Positions 34,343 to 43,398 of a DNA stretch of 64,000 nt are shown here, one piece after another. A program made the translations under genes and the position numbers. Each line of letters opens with the position of its first letter. The stretch's first letter is position 1. The stretch covers positions 60,387 through 124,386 of the forward strand of contig DF970669.1 in NCBI GenBank assembly GCA_001270045.2. Reading direction: 5' to 3'. Below the pieces are notes generated by a model. The model was given only the letters and a program-made list of their open reading frames with translations. It did no database searches and was not told the origin of the DNA. Origin of the DNA: Bacteroidales bacterium 6E (lineage in GTDB: Bacteria; Bacteroidota; Bacteroidia; Bacteroidales; Prolixibacteraceae).

Positions 34343-34612
34343 ATGTATTTAAACACAGAAGTTAAAAAAGAGATTTTTACCAAACATGGTAAAAACGAGA
34401 AAGACACTGGAAGTGCTGAAGGCCAGATCGCATTATTCACTTTCCGAATCAACCATCTTACCTCCCACCTGAAGGAAAACAAGAAAGATCACAGTACCCG
34501 TCGTGCCCTGATCAGGTTGGTAGGTAAACGTCGTAACCTTCTCGATTATCTCAAGAAAAAGGATATTGAGCGTTATCGTTCAATTATTGCTGAACTCAAC
34601 TTACGTAAGTAA
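34343..34612 (+). CDS. rpsO: 30S ribosomal protein S15
   Basis: An 89-residue primary rRNA-binding protein of the small subunit. It has the family core [40 protein letters not shown] and the closing [12 protein letters not shown]. Length and sequence are standard. It has its own strong promoter and a terminator before pnp, although rpsO and pnp remain neighbours as in many bacteria. Confidence 0.97.
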   Translation: MYLNTEVKKEIFTKHGKNEKDTGSAEGQIALFTFRINHLTSHLKENKKDHSTRRALIRLVGKRRNLLDYLKKKDIERYRSIIAELNLRK

Positions 34613-34616
34613 AACA

Positions 34617-34658
34617 ATAAAAGAAAAGGCAATCAGATAAGTTGCCTTTTCTTTTTTT
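34617..34658 (+). terminator. Rho-independent terminator between rpsO and pnp
   Basis: AAAAGGCAA (34624-34632) pairs with TTGCCTTTT (34642-34650), extended by A/T pairing, and the stem leads into a run of eight T. A TATCTTTG element at 34659-34666 immediately after it may start pnp transcription, though no -33 partner fits. Confidence 0.88.
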
Positions 34659-34791
34659 TATCTTTGAGTCGGATCACCAGATACACGGAAACCAAATTTC
34701 AGTTCACAAATGGCATAAAGTGCCGTTGGAATTATTTACCGTTCGTTGTGATCAGATACATAGATGACATAATTTAGTGAAAATAGTGAAT

Positions 34792-37098
34792 ATGATGAAT
34801 GTAATTACAAAAACGATCGAACTTGCCGATGGCCGTACGATAACGATTGAAACCGGCAAACTGGCAAAACAGGCAGATGGTTCGGTTGTTGTAAGGATGG
34901 GCAATACCATGCTTTTGGCCACTGTTGTTTCGGCCACCGAAGCAAATGAAGATGTTGATTTTATGCCTCTCTCGGTTGATTACCGTGAAAAGTTTTCTGC
35001 TGCCGGAAGGTTTCCCGGTGGTTTCCTGAAAAGGGAAGGCCGCCCCTCTGATGAGGAAATTCTGGTGGCCCGACTTGTTGACAGGGCCCTTCGCCCCTTG
35101 TTCCCTTCTGATTATCATGCAGAGACTGCCGTCATGATTAGCCTGATTTCGGCCGACAGTGAAACCATGGCCGATTCGCTGGCCGGACTAGCTGCTTCCG
35201 CTGCCCTGGCTGTTTCTGACGTTCCATTCGAAACTCCTATTTCAGAGGTACGTGTGGCCAGAATCAATGGAGAGTTGGTAATCAATCCCACCGCCTCCCA
35301 GATCAAGGAAGCTGATATCGATATTATGGTAGGCGCATCCTATGACAATATCATGATGGTGGAAGGTGAAATGAATGAAGTATCCGAAGCAGAAATGCTC
35401 GAAGCCATTCGATTCGCCCATGATGAAATTAGAAGGCACTGCAAAATCCAGGAAGAGTTGGCAGCCGAAGTGGGCGTAACCAAACGTTCCTATTGCCATG
35501 AAACCAACGATGAGACACTCCGCGAAAAGATAAACGCTGATCTTTATCCCAAAGTTTATGAGATCGTTCGTCAGCGCATCAACGTAAAGGCTGATCGTTT
35601 GGCAGCCTTTGAGAACCTGCGCAATGAATATATCGAAGAGTACAAAAAGGCAAATGAAGGCAACGAGGAAATTGACCTCGTCCTTCATGAAAAACTGATC
35701 AAAAAATATTACCACGATGTTGAAAAAGAGGCCATGCGCCGCATGGTACTTGACGAAGGTATCCGACTTGACGGTCGTGGCACCCGCGACATCCGTCCGA
35801 TCTGGTGTGAGGTGGATTATTTGCCTGGATCGCATGGCTCTGCAGTTTTCACCCGTGGAGAAACACAGGCACTTGCTTCTACAACCCTTGGAACTAAAAT
35901 GGATGAAAAAATGATCGATCTGGTTACCGTCCAGGGCACCGAGAGATTTTTGCTTCATTACAATTTTCCACCATTCAGTACGGGTGAAGCAAGGGTTCCC
36001 CGTGGAACCAGCAGACGTGAAATCGGCCATGGAAACCTGGCTCATAGGGCACTGAAGAAAATGCTGCCTGATGACCTTCCATATGTTGTTCGAATTGTTT
36101 CTGACATTCTTGAATCAAACGGTTCCTCATCAATGGCAACTGTATGTGCAGGAACCATGTCACTGCTTGATGCAGGTGTGAAGATGAAACGTCCGGTTTC
36201 AGGAATTGCCATGGGTTTGATTACAGACAAAGGCGCGGTTAAATATGCCGTTTTATCTGATATCCTGGGTGATGAAGACCACCTCGGCGATATGGATTTT
36301 AAGGTAACCGGAACTGAAAAAGGAATCACGGCCACCCAGATGGACATCAAGGTGGATGGACTCTCATATGAGATCCTCACACAGGCACTTGACCAAGCCA
36401 GGGAAGGCAGAATGCATATCCTCGTCAAAATCACCGAAACAATACCGAATCCACGTCCTGAATACAAACCTAACGTGCCTCGCATTGAAGTGATCCTGAT
36501 TCCTAAGGACATGATTGGTGCAGTAATCGGTCCAGGTGGAAAAATCATCCAGGGTATCCAGGCTGATACAGGAGCCACCATTGCCATCACTGAAGATGAA
36601 AACAACGGTATCGTTGAAATTTCAGGGCCAAATCTCGAAATTCTTGAAGCGGCCAAAGCACGTGTAAAAGCCATTGTCGCCCTTCCCGAAGTTGGAGAAG
36701 TATACAATGGTAAAGTAAAATCGATCGTGGCATTTGGTGCTTTTGTGGAAATCATGCCAGGTAAAGAAGGGCTTCTGCACGTATCCGAACTTGACTGGAA
36801 ACGGGTTGAATCAGCTTCTGATATCCTGAAGGAAAACGACATGGTTGAAGTCAAGCTGATCGGCGTGGATGAAAAAACCGGCAAGCTTAAGCTATCCAGG
36901 AGAGCCCTGCTACCGAAACCTGAAGGTTATGTGGAAAGAGAATCTTCCAGGGAATCAAGACCTCCGAGAGGAAACGATGACAGACGCCGTGAGGGCGGAC
37001 ACTACCGTGACGACAGGAGAGGCGATGATCGCAGGGGAGGCAATTTTCACGGAGGCAACCGGGATCGTCGCGATGATCGCAGGGGACCTCGCAACTAA
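34792..37098 (+). CDS. pnp: Polyribonucleotide nucleotidyltransferase (PNPase)
   Basis: A phosphorolytic 3'-5' exoribonuclease. Domain order: RNase PH core 1 (about 10-220, [20 protein letters not shown]); helical linker; RNase PH core 2 (about 320-540, [20 protein letters not shown] and the [20 protein letters not shown] loop); KH (about 560-620, [20 protein letters not shown]); S1 (about 630-700). The last 50 residues or so are a low-complexity Arg/Asp/Gly tail. The frame opens at GTG (34777), but the ATG at 34792 ([11 protein letters not shown]) aligns with the usual family N-terminus; ATG 34795 is also possible. Confidence 0.95.
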   Translation: MMNVITKTIELADGRTITIETGKLAKQADGSVVVRMGNTMLLATVVSATEANEDVDFMPLSVDYREKFSAAGRFPGGFLKREGRPSDEEILVARLVDRALRPLFPSDYHAETAVMISLISADSETMADSLAGLAASAALAVSDVPFETPISEVRVARINGELVINPTASQIKEADIDIMVGASYDNIMMVEGEMNEVSEAEMLEAIRFAHDEIRRHCKIQEELAAEVGVTKRSYCHETNDETLREKINADLYPKVYEIVRQRINVKADRLAAFENLRNEYIEEYKKANEGNEEIDLVLHEKLIKKYYHDVEKEAMRRMVLDEGIRLDGRGTRDIRPIWCEVDYLPGSHGSAVFTRGETQALASTTLGTKMDEKMIDLVTVQGTERFLLHYNFPPFSTGEARVPRGTSRREIGHGNLAHRALKKMLPDDLPYVVRIVSDILESNGSSSMATVCAGTMSLLDAGVKMKRPVSGIAMGLITDKGAVKYAVLSDILGDEDHLGDMDFKVTGTEKGITATQMDIKVDGLSYEILTQALDQAREGRMHILVKITETIPNPRPEYKPNVPRIEVILIPKDMIGAVIGPGGKIIQGIQADTGATIAITEDENNGIVEISGPNLEILEAAKARVKAIVALPEVGEVYNGKVKSIVAFGAFVEIMPGKEGLLHVSELDWKRVESASDILKENDMVEVKLIGVDEKTGKLKLSRRALLPKPEGYVERESSRESRPPRGNDDRRREGGHYRDDRRGDDRRGGNFHGGNRDRRDDRRGPRN

Positions 37099-37121
37099 TC
37101 AGAGTCACAACTGAGTTATAC

Positions 37122-37157
37122 AAAGGAACCACGCACAGCGCGGTTCCTTTTTTTTAT
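37122..37157 (+). terminator. Rho-independent terminator of pnp
   Basis: AAAGGAACC/GGTTCCTTT, a 9-bp stem with inner GC pairs, followed by a long T run. Confidence 0.9.
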
Positions 37158-37169
37158 TTTTACAAAAAA

Positions 37170-37658
37170 ATGGACATGGATAAGTGGACCGAATCAATTC
37201 TCATGGAAATCGACCAGAAACTGGAAGGCACCCGTGAAAAAGATCTTCGATTCTTCAGAATTGATGAATTGCAACGTAACATTGAACGGGTAGGCCGATT
37301 CTCGGGCTCCTGTTCCGAATGCAAGAGGATGAAATCCGAGATAGAAAGTAACGTCAACCATATCAGGGAAGCAGTGGAAGTCCCCGGTAAAGACAGACGT
37401 AATCTTGACCGCCTCATCTCAAGCCTGGCTCGTCATATCATGAAAGCACATCACTTTTATCCTCCATGGCACCACAATTACCTCTACTCATTTTATGGCT
37501 TGGTAATTGGCTCTATGGCAGGAGCATTAATCATGTACATGATCCCCGGACAGAGATGGGAAATCCTTGCTGCCGGATTTTCATTAGGACTGATTATAGG
37601 ACAGCTGATAGGAGGTAAAAAGGACCGATCAATAAGGAATGAACACAAATTGATGTAA
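37170..37658 (+). CDS. Unknown two-helix membrane protein
   Basis: 162 residues, family not recognised. Residues 1-95 are hydrophilic and probably helical, with a Cys-Ser-Glu-Cys pair (SCSECKRMKSEIE), a repeated basic pattern and an HHFYPPWHHNY histidine/aromatic cluster just before the membrane. Two hydrophobic segments follow (SFYGLVIGSMAGALIMYMI and EILAAGFSLGLIIGQLIGG), then a short basic tail. No signal peptide; the N-terminal domain is predicted cytoplasmic. The Cys and His residues could bind a metal. It starts 12 bases after the pnp terminator and is convergent with a T9SS cargo gene. Confidence 0.7.
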   Translation: MDMDKWTESILMEIDQKLEGTREKDLRFFRIDELQRNIERVGRFSGSCSECKRMKSEIESNVNHIREAVEVPGKDRRNLDRLISSLARHIMKAHHFYPPWHHNYLYSFYGLVIGSMAGALIMYMIPGQRWEILAAGFSLGLIIGQLIGGKKDRSIRNEHKLM

Positions 37659-37666
37659 ATCCGACG

Positions 37667-39025
37667 CTAACGCTGGATCACAAATCTACCAGAGTGGGCA
37701 GTCCTGGTTCCATCATGAAGCCTAAATATATACAAGCCTTCCCTAAGACTTCGAACATCGACCGGATTCAGGGCCTTTACCTGTCGATTGGCAACCAGCC
37801 GGCCATCGATTCCAAAAATCTCCAGCATCATGGGTTTCTGATCACCTATCCATGAAAAAATAACCTCCTCGTTGGCAGGAACCGGATACACAGCATATCC
37901 TTTTTCCTGTACAATACGGGCAATGGTTGTGTTGATCTCAGAATAAAAGTAAGTTTCCTTTTCGAGATTTACATAGGCACCATCAAGATAATCATAATAC
38001 AGGATACCTATAGGCATTTTATGAAAGGATAACATTTCGGCCTCGAACTGTCCAAGAATATTGAAAAATGAAGGAAACAGTACATTTTCCATCGACATGT
38101 TGTTGTTGTAAGTGTACTCTTGCTTATGAGAAGGTTCCCAGACTTCACCTTCATCATCCCATAACCAATCGAGTATAACAGACACATCGCCGTTTGCGGT
38201 ATACTCGTATTCTGTTTTTGAGAATTTTCCAAGCTCAAAAGTGAAAAAATCCATCATTGAAGTTTCGGCACTGATAACACGTCCATTAGAATCAACAGAG
38301 TATATCGTTGAACTGAACACCATCTCCTCACCCTCCTCAACAAACATAACGCTCATGCCAGTCAGATGACCGCTTGCATTGTAGGTATACTGGCTCTTCA
38401 TCGTAAACAACCACGAATCGCTCTCCATAGTGTAGGAATCCAAATGACTGATTTTACCAGAAGAAGAATAATTGTATTCCTGTTTTAAAGCCTCTCCCCA
38501 TACACCCTCCTGATCCTCCTCATAGACTACGGTTTTAACCCTATTTTGCTCATCATATTCGACTTTCAGAACCGTAGACTTTTCCAGAGATACACCACCT
38601 TCAGGAATTGCATACATGGTCATGGACTCCGGTAGCCCATTGTCGTTGTATGACCATTCAGTCCTGCTGTCGACACTCCACTTTAGCAGGGCACTATCCC
38701 AAGTCGACTCAATCCATTGGTTATTCAAACTTCCCGAATAGGAAAATTCGCTTTTCCAATCTCTTTGCCATGATTCGGTAGCAGTTCCCCTGGTTTCGCT
38801 TACGATGCTATCCAGCTTATGGGACAGCAAGGCCTTTTTCAACATCATGGGATGTTCGACATCAAACAGAACATGCATCTTATCTGCCATGTTCTTCAAA
38901 TAAACCATCCTTTCCTTTTTTAAATCCGATGTAGTGGATTCAGGATGCAGATTGCCGGCCGAAACCGGAACCGTAGAAAGCAGGAGGGTAATTACGAATA
39001 AAAGGGTAAAAGTTCTCATACGCAT
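37667..39025 (-). CDS. Secreted YD-like repeat protein with T9SS sorting domain
   Basis: 452 residues with a signal peptide (cut near TVPVSAGN). The central part, about 85-340, consists of roughly 40-residue beta repeats with patterns such as YDEQNRVKTVVYEEDQE and YTYNASGHLTGMSV, similar to RHS/YD-type repeats. The C-terminal 75 residues or so form a type A T9SS domain (YPVPANEEVIFSW, DVRSLREGLYIFRL). It is a cell-surface or secreted protein of unknown function. The start ATG at 39025 has a second in-frame ATG two codons on. Confidence 0.82.
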   Translation of the reverse strand: MRMRTFTLLFVITLLLSTVPVSAGNLHPESTTSDLKKERMVYLKNMADKMHVLFDVEHPMMLKKALLSHKLDSIVSETRGTATESWQRDWKSEFSYSGSLNNQWIESTWDSALLKWSVDSRTEWSYNDNGLPESMTMYAIPEGGVSLEKSTVLKVEYDEQNRVKTVVYEEDQEGVWGEALKQEYNYSSSGKISHLDSYTMESDSWLFTMKSQYTYNASGHLTGMSVMFVEEGEEMVFSSTIYSVDSNGRVISAETSMMDFFTFELGKFSKTEYEYTANGDVSVILDWLWDDEGEVWEPSHKQEYTYNNNMSMENVLFPSFFNILGQFEAEMLSFHKMPIGILYYDYLDGAYVNLEKETYFYSEINTTIARIVQEKGYAVYPVPANEEVIFSWIGDQKPMMLEIFGIDGRLVANRQVKALNPVDVRSLREGLYIFRLHDGTRTAHSGRFVIQR

Positions 39026-39284
39026 CTGAGTTTAAGGTTAAACAGAATTATTCACCCCGGAGAAGAAAGGTCGACTTGAGGGCCCGGTCTACCGGAATTT
39101 AATGTAAGTTACAGACTTTAAACCAAAAACCCATCAAAAAAGGACTAAAATATTTTTAATTCCCTTATCCATGCATGACACATCTGCCAAATGCCAAGAA
39201 AAACAAGGATTACAGGCCATTAACCACCAATAAAGGATAAAAATCAACAGTCAGTCTAAAAAAGCTAAACCCGAATAAGGAAAT

Positions 39285-40700
39285 CTACTTGCCTTTACCG
39301 TGAAAAACATTGATCAGTGTATAGATCAGGATTTTAAAATCGACATACAGACTGATGTTTTTCAGGTAAATCATGTCATAGGGTAAACGTTCGAGCATTT
39401 CTTCTACGTTGGAAGCATAACCATATTTGACCTGTCCCCATGATGTGATTCCGGGTCTGATTTTATGAAGGTGGGTATAGTGAGGGGCATGCTTAACAAT
39501 CTGGTCAATGTAATATCGTCTCTCCGGACGTGGCCCTACAAGTGCCATGTCGCCTTTGATTACATTAAAAAACTGAGGTATTTCATCAAGGTGCGTTTTT
39601 CGGATAAATTTCCCCAATGCGGTAATTCTTGCATCGTTCTTGCTTGAAAGTGCCGGACCATCTTTTTCCGAATCGGCCACCATGCTTCTAAACTTATATA
39701 TGGTAAAGGGCTTGCCAAACTTGCCGACCCGTTCCTGCCTATATATCACAGGCCCTGGTGAGGTCAATTTGATTGCTATGGCCAAAAACAAGTAAACAGG
39801 AGAGAAAATAATGATCGCAATAATTGAAGCAACAACATCGATCAGCCTTTTGACATTTTCCTGCCATGCAGGCATAAGTCCGTTTGAAATCTTGATTAAC
39901 GGACTGCTGTAAATGGTATTGATCTTAACGGCACCAGCCAAAAAATCATAAAGGTCAGGAATACCCCAGATAGTAATTTGTCTATTTTCAACAATGGTGA
40001 GAATTTTGCTTAAAAGATCATGCTGATTAGTTTCGAGAGCGATCACCACCTCCTCAATTTCATGGTCAGTCAGAATTCTTTCCACATCCTTTAAAGTACC
40101 CAAAGATGGAATATACTTGTCGAGATCACTTCCTCCATCCGCATCAATACTGATAAATCCGACGAAAATATTACCTGCCGGCCTTGGTTGCACACTCATC
40201 TCACGGTAAATACGGAGTGCCTTTTCGTTATTGCCAACAATCAGGGTATTAAATCCTATCTTTCTGTTATGAATTTTCGAAATGGTCCGTGAAGTAAGAA
40301 TAAGCCTGAACAAGTAGGTAATACCGAAATGAAGGGCCAGAAGATTAAAGTAAAGCTGGTAGTAATTCTTGTAGGAATAGACAGTATCATCGAGCAACAA
40401 TGCAAAAAATATTGCCGTAACCCCTATAACGGAAGTCAGGGCAGTTTGACCAAGGTCAATCAGGCGTGATCTTCGATATATATTCCTGTAGTAACCTGTA
40501 ATGAAATAGAACAGTAACCAGGCTGCCGGGATAATCAAAAGTCCAAGAAAAAACCTCGATGTTAATTCAACAGGTATATCATAACCAAATTTAACGGGCT
40601 CAATAACCTGTTTACGGTATACATAGAAGAGGGTCCAGCTAATCGCAGCCGCCAGAAAATCAAGTATGACATATCTCGCAACCTGCTTTCTTTTATTCAT
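39285..40700 (-). CDS. Polyprenyl-phosphate sugar-1-phosphate transferase (exopolysaccharide initiation)
   Basis: A 471-residue WcaJ/WbaP-like bacterial sugar transferase that starts exopolysaccharide or O-unit synthesis by moving a sugar 1-phosphate to undecaprenyl phosphate. Four N-terminal transmembrane helices (about 10-130) are followed by a CoA-binding-like Rossmann domain (about 145-260, TLIVGNNEKALRI). A reentrant helix near 280-310 leads into the catalytic domain (PVIYRQERVGKFGKPFTIYK, DEIPQFFNVIKGDMALVGPR, RPGITSWGQVKYGYA). Its ATG overlaps the stop of the preceding gene (ATGA), indicating translational coupling. Confidence 0.93.
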   Translation of the reverse strand: MNKRKQVARYVILDFLAAAISWTLFYVYRKQVIEPVKFGYDIPVELTSRFFLGLLIIPAAWLLFYFITGYYRNIYRRSRLIDLGQTALTSVIGVTAIFFALLLDDTVYSYKNYYQLYFNLLALHFGITYLFRLILTSRTISKIHNRKIGFNTLIVGNNEKALRIYREMSVQPRPAGNIFVGFISIDADGGSDLDKYIPSLGTLKDVERILTDHEIEEVVIALETNQHDLLSKILTIVENRQITIWGIPDLYDFLAGAVKINTIYSSPLIKISNGLMPAWQENVKRLIDVVASIIAIIIFSPVYLFLAIAIKLTSPGPVIYRQERVGKFGKPFTIYKFRSMVADSEKDGPALSSKNDARITALGKFIRKTHLDEIPQFFNVIKGDMALVGPRPERRYYIDQIVKHAPHYTHLHKIRPGITSWGQVKYGYASNVEEMLERLPYDMIYLKNISLYVDFKILIYTLINVFHGKGK

Positions 40701-41002
40701 AAAAATGGGTTTAGTCTTTCAAAAAACGCATAATACCTGTCGCGAAGTAAATGATACTTCTGTAACGCCAATACTTTGTAAATATTGCCATTCATCGCAT
40801 ACAAAAGCGCAAATATTGTAAAAAATACAGAAGGATTTGTCCATGAAGGTCCATTTAGAGACCACAAAAATAGATATACTGCAGGTAATATTGAAATTGA
40901 ACATGCAAGGATTGTGGAGCAATCTGTCAGGTCACTTAACATCGAAGATATTGGCTTGTTCCCAAAGGATAAAAACAGCCCCAAAAGGGTCACGAATACC
41001 AA
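40697..41002 (-). CDS. Small multi-helix membrane protein of unknown function, TTG start
   Basis: 101 residues, not recognised. About three hydrophobic helices are visible (VFVTLLGLFLSFG, ILACSISILPAVYLFLW and SVFFTIFALLYAMNG), then a charged C-terminal tail (YHLLRDRYYAFFERLNPF). The frame has no ATG near its beginning; the TTG at 41002 lies inside the end of the upstream gene (13-base overlap), and the stop overlaps the sugar transferase ATG. Such tight packing on both sides argues it is real and works with the transferase. Alternative near-cognate starts lie up to 33 bases upstream. Confidence 0.5.
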   Translation of the reverse strand: MVFVTLLGLFLSFGNKPISSMLSDLTDCSTILACSISILPAVYLFLWSLNGPSWTNPSVFFTIFALLYAMNGNIYKVLALQKYHLLRDRYYAFFERLNPFL

Positions 41003-41862
41003 GGCACATATTGTGATAATCTTCTTACGGTCTCTTCATATGAAACCAGTACCGGATGGAGGGTGTGCAGGCCGGTTCCCTGGGTCAATATTCCTGATCT
41101 GATGTTGGATATAAAGGTAGTCAATCCTGATGGCGGTAAAGTTCCCAACTCACAGTGTTCATGATTGACATTGATTTTCCCTTTGGTTGATGACTCCATA
41201 AAAATCCCCGGAAGCGCAGCTGAAATATATGATTCCTTCTCTTTTGAAGAGGAAAGCACATCGTAATTAAGTGCCGAAAAATTGGGATAATCGAGTCGGA
41301 TATTGATAAAGGCAACATTTGAATCCTTATGATGAATACCTGTAATCCTTATCTTTTGGGGAGTAGAGTGAAATATAGTCTGGGCAAACAGCAAAACCGG
41401 CAGTAGAAGTTCCTTGCGGGGAGGAAGAACCGTTTTGCGATCAGAAATGCTGATATAGGCAGGTTCCTGAAAATTCTGGTGAATCCAGTTGATCGCGGGA
41501 ATCTCCATAAAAGGATTGCCAACCTGGACAATCGTGCCAGCTTCATGGATCAGCTTTACCAAATCCTGGCACTGGTCAGGAGTCAAGTCAGATACATCCT
41601 GTATAAAAAGGTGGGTATAACGCTTGATGGCATCCCTGATAAGGTTAAAAGGAACCATATTTGCTTTCTCAATTATCACGGCATCAGCAGACTCGATCAA
41701 AGACTGTTTGGCATACTCCGGGACAGAAATGATCATGTTGCCTGATTGGTCATAGGTACCATGTGATGCTTTTCCTATGATTTCAACACCCTGTTCTTTC
41801 TTTACCAGCGAGACATATGGTTGCAGCGACTGGATATTTCCGATTAATCCTATTTTCACCAT
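40990..41862 (-). CDS. Degenerate Gfo/Idh/MocA-like oxidoreductase homologue
   Basis: 290 residues. The N-terminal half resembles an NAD(P)-binding Rossmann domain (MVKIGLIGNIQSLQPYVSL, then SADAVIIEK, LFIQDVSDLTPDQC, GTIVQVGNPFMEIPA), but the dinucleotide glycine motif reads GNIQSL rather than GxGxxG. The usual EKP lysine motif is missing (IQDVSD instead). The C-terminal half is a short beta domain. It is probably a non-catalytic or altered homologue serving exopolysaccharide synthesis, because it starts a three-gene overlapping operon ending in the sugar transferase. A TATCTTTG -7 element lies directly upstream. Confidence 0.7.
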   Translation of the reverse strand: MVKIGLIGNIQSLQPYVSLVKKEQGVEIIGKASHGTYDQSGNMIISVPEYAKQSLIESADAVIIEKANMVPFNLIRDAIKRYTHLFIQDVSDLTPDQCQDLVKLIHEAGTIVQVGNPFMEIPAINWIHQNFQEPAYISISDRKTVLPPRKELLLPVLLFAQTIFHSTPQKIRITGIHHKDSNVAFINIRLDYPNFSALNYDVLSSSKEKESYISAALPGIFMESSTKGKINVNHEHCELGTLPPSGLTTFISNIRSGILTQGTGLHTLHPVLVSYEETVRRLSQYVPWYS

Positions 41863-41866
41863 ATAA

Positions 41867-41874
41867 CAAAGATA
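41867..41874 (-). promoter_or_regulatory. -7 element abutting the start codon of the exopolysaccharide operon
   Basis: The minus strand reads TATCTTTG, ending 5 bases before the ATG at 41862. If used, the mRNA would be nearly leaderless. No -33 TTG at the proper spacing. Confidence 0.35.
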
Positions 41875-41955
41875 AATGAATTTACAGGGTTGCTCTAAGT
41901 GCCCAATGAATAATTATTAACCCTCCCTGTTAATATCGGTTTGTCATGGGCTCGC

Positions 41956-41984
41956 TTGACATGCGGGTTTTTCTGTTAGTTTTG
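41956..41984 (+). promoter_or_regulatory. pcm promoter
   Basis: TTG (41956-41958) and TAGTTTTG (41977-41984) are separated by 18 bases; transcription would begin about 10 bases before the pcm ATG at 42001. Confidence 0.65.
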
Positions 41985-42000
41985 CACCAAACCTGAAGTA

Positions 42001-42651
42001 ATGATCACTAGCGACACTCCACGACATCAGGGCCTGAGGAAAAGGCTGGCAGAAGGATTGAAAATCAAGGGAATTCGAGATGAAAGAATACTGGAAGCCA
42101 TAGCCACGGTTCCTCGTCATGTATTTATTGACAGCTCTTTTATCAATTTTGCTTACAAGGACCAGGCTTTCCCTATCGGAGCTGGCCAAACCATTTCACA
42201 GCCATACACCGTAGCTTTCCAGACGCAATTATTGGATGTGCAGCCAATGATGAAGGTTTTGGAGGTTGGAACCGGCTCTGGCTACCAGGCGGCCATTTTA
42301 TGCGAACTGAAAGCCAAAGTCTACACCATTGAACGTCAGCGGGAGCTTTATGTTAAAGCGACCCAACTGCTTCCTGAATTAGGTTACAATCCTGTTTTTT
42401 TCCTGGGAGATGGCTACAAAGGATTACCCACCTATGGACCATTTGACAGGATCATCATCACTGCAGGAGCAACCTCAATTCCGGAGGAATTGCTTGACCA
42501 ATTGGTTGTAGGAGGCAAAATGGTTGTTCCCGTTGGTCCCGGAGACCAGCAAACCATGTTGTTAATCCAGAAAACCGGACAGGATGAATATAGTACCGAA
42601 AAACATGGCAACTTTGTTTTTGTTCCCATGCTGAAGGGTATTGTCAATTAA
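42001..42651 (+). CDS. pcm: Protein-L-isoaspartate O-methyltransferase
   Basis: Repairs isoaspartyl residues in damaged proteins using SAM. The 216-residue protein has the Pcm N-terminal block (VPRHVFIDSSFINFAYKDQA, PIGAGQTISQPYTVAFQT), the SAM-binding motif KVLEVGTGSGYQAAIL near residue 80 and FDRIIITAGATSIPEELLDQ. Length and order are standard. An MBL-fold hydrolase gene follows after 30 bases, so the two are probably cotranscribed. Confidence 0.95.
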   Translation: MITSDTPRHQGLRKRLAEGLKIKGIRDERILEAIATVPRHVFIDSSFINFAYKDQAFPIGAGQTISQPYTVAFQTQLLDVQPMMKVLEVGTGSGYQAAILCELKAKVYTIERQRELYVKATQLLPELGYNPVFFLGDGYKGLPTYGPFDRIIITAGATSIPEELLDQLVVGGKMVVPVGPGDQQTMLLIQKTGQDEYSTEKHGNFVFVPMLKGIVN

Positions 42652-42681
42652 CGCAGGGATCTTATCACTTAATCTGAGACC

Positions 42682-43320
42682 ATGATTACAGTAAAAAAAT
42701 TCGTCGTCAATCCTTTAAGAGAAAACAGCTATCTCCTTTTTGATGAGTCAGGCAAGGCCATATTCATTGATCCCGGGTTCTTTTATGATGAAGAATTCGA
42801 TGAAGTGACAAGTTTTGTAGCCGACAATAATTTGGAACCGATTGGCATTTTCAATACCCATTGTCATTTCGACCATATATTCGGGGTTGAATTTGTCCGA
42901 AAAACCTACGACATTGATTTTACCTGTCACAACGGTGATGAATTCCTGATTCAAAGATCTGTCGCCCAGGCTTCCATGTTTGGAATTGATATGGCAGAAA
43001 TTGGAAATCCAGATCATTATATATCTGAAGGGGATAAAATACAAATCGGCAATTCATTCCTGCAAACCTTACATGTTCCGGGACACTCCCCTGGCCATGT
43101 CGTTTTCCATTCCCCGGAATGCAGGATCCTGATGGCCGGAGATGTTTTGTTTCAGGGCAGTATTGGCAGAACCGATCTTCCCGGAGGTAATCACGAAACA
43201 CTTATTAAAAACATAAAAGAGAAACTTTTAATATTACCTTCGGATACCAGGGTATATTCTGGTCATGGACCTGAAACCACTATTGGTTTTGAAAGACAGA
43301 ATAATCCCTTTTTGACCTGA
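42682..43320 (+). CDS. Metallo-beta-lactamase-fold hydrolase (glyoxalase II-like)
   Basis: A 212-residue single-domain MBL hydrolase. Motif 2 is THCHFDHIFG (HxHxDH), followed by VPGHSPGHVVF (third histidine), MAGDVLFQGSIGRTDLPGG (bridging Asp) and YSGHGPETTIGFE (last histidine). This metal set and the GRTDLPGG block are those of glyoxalase II-like thioester hydrolases of the YcbL/PksB type. The natural substrate is not certain; cytosolic, no signal peptide. Confidence 0.9.
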   Translation: MITVKKFVVNPLRENSYLLFDESGKAIFIDPGFFYDEEFDEVTSFVADNNLEPIGIFNTHCHFDHIFGVEFVRKTYDIDFTCHNGDEFLIQRSVAQASMFGIDMAEIGNPDHYISEGDKIQIGNSFLQTLHVPGHSPGHVVFHSPECRILMAGDVLFQGSIGRTDLPGGNHETLIKNIKEKLLILPSDTRVYSGHGPETTIGFERQNNPFLT

Positions 43321-43398
43321 TGCCCATAAAAGTCATTTTTTTTGCATATTCCACACCGTAATATTGCCGCGAAATTGTACCACAAATATTAAATCAAC

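Noticed and set aside
43321-43398. Glycine riboswitch before gcvP
   Set aside because: Only 78 bases are available, too short for a tandem glycine aptamer, and no such fold is visible.
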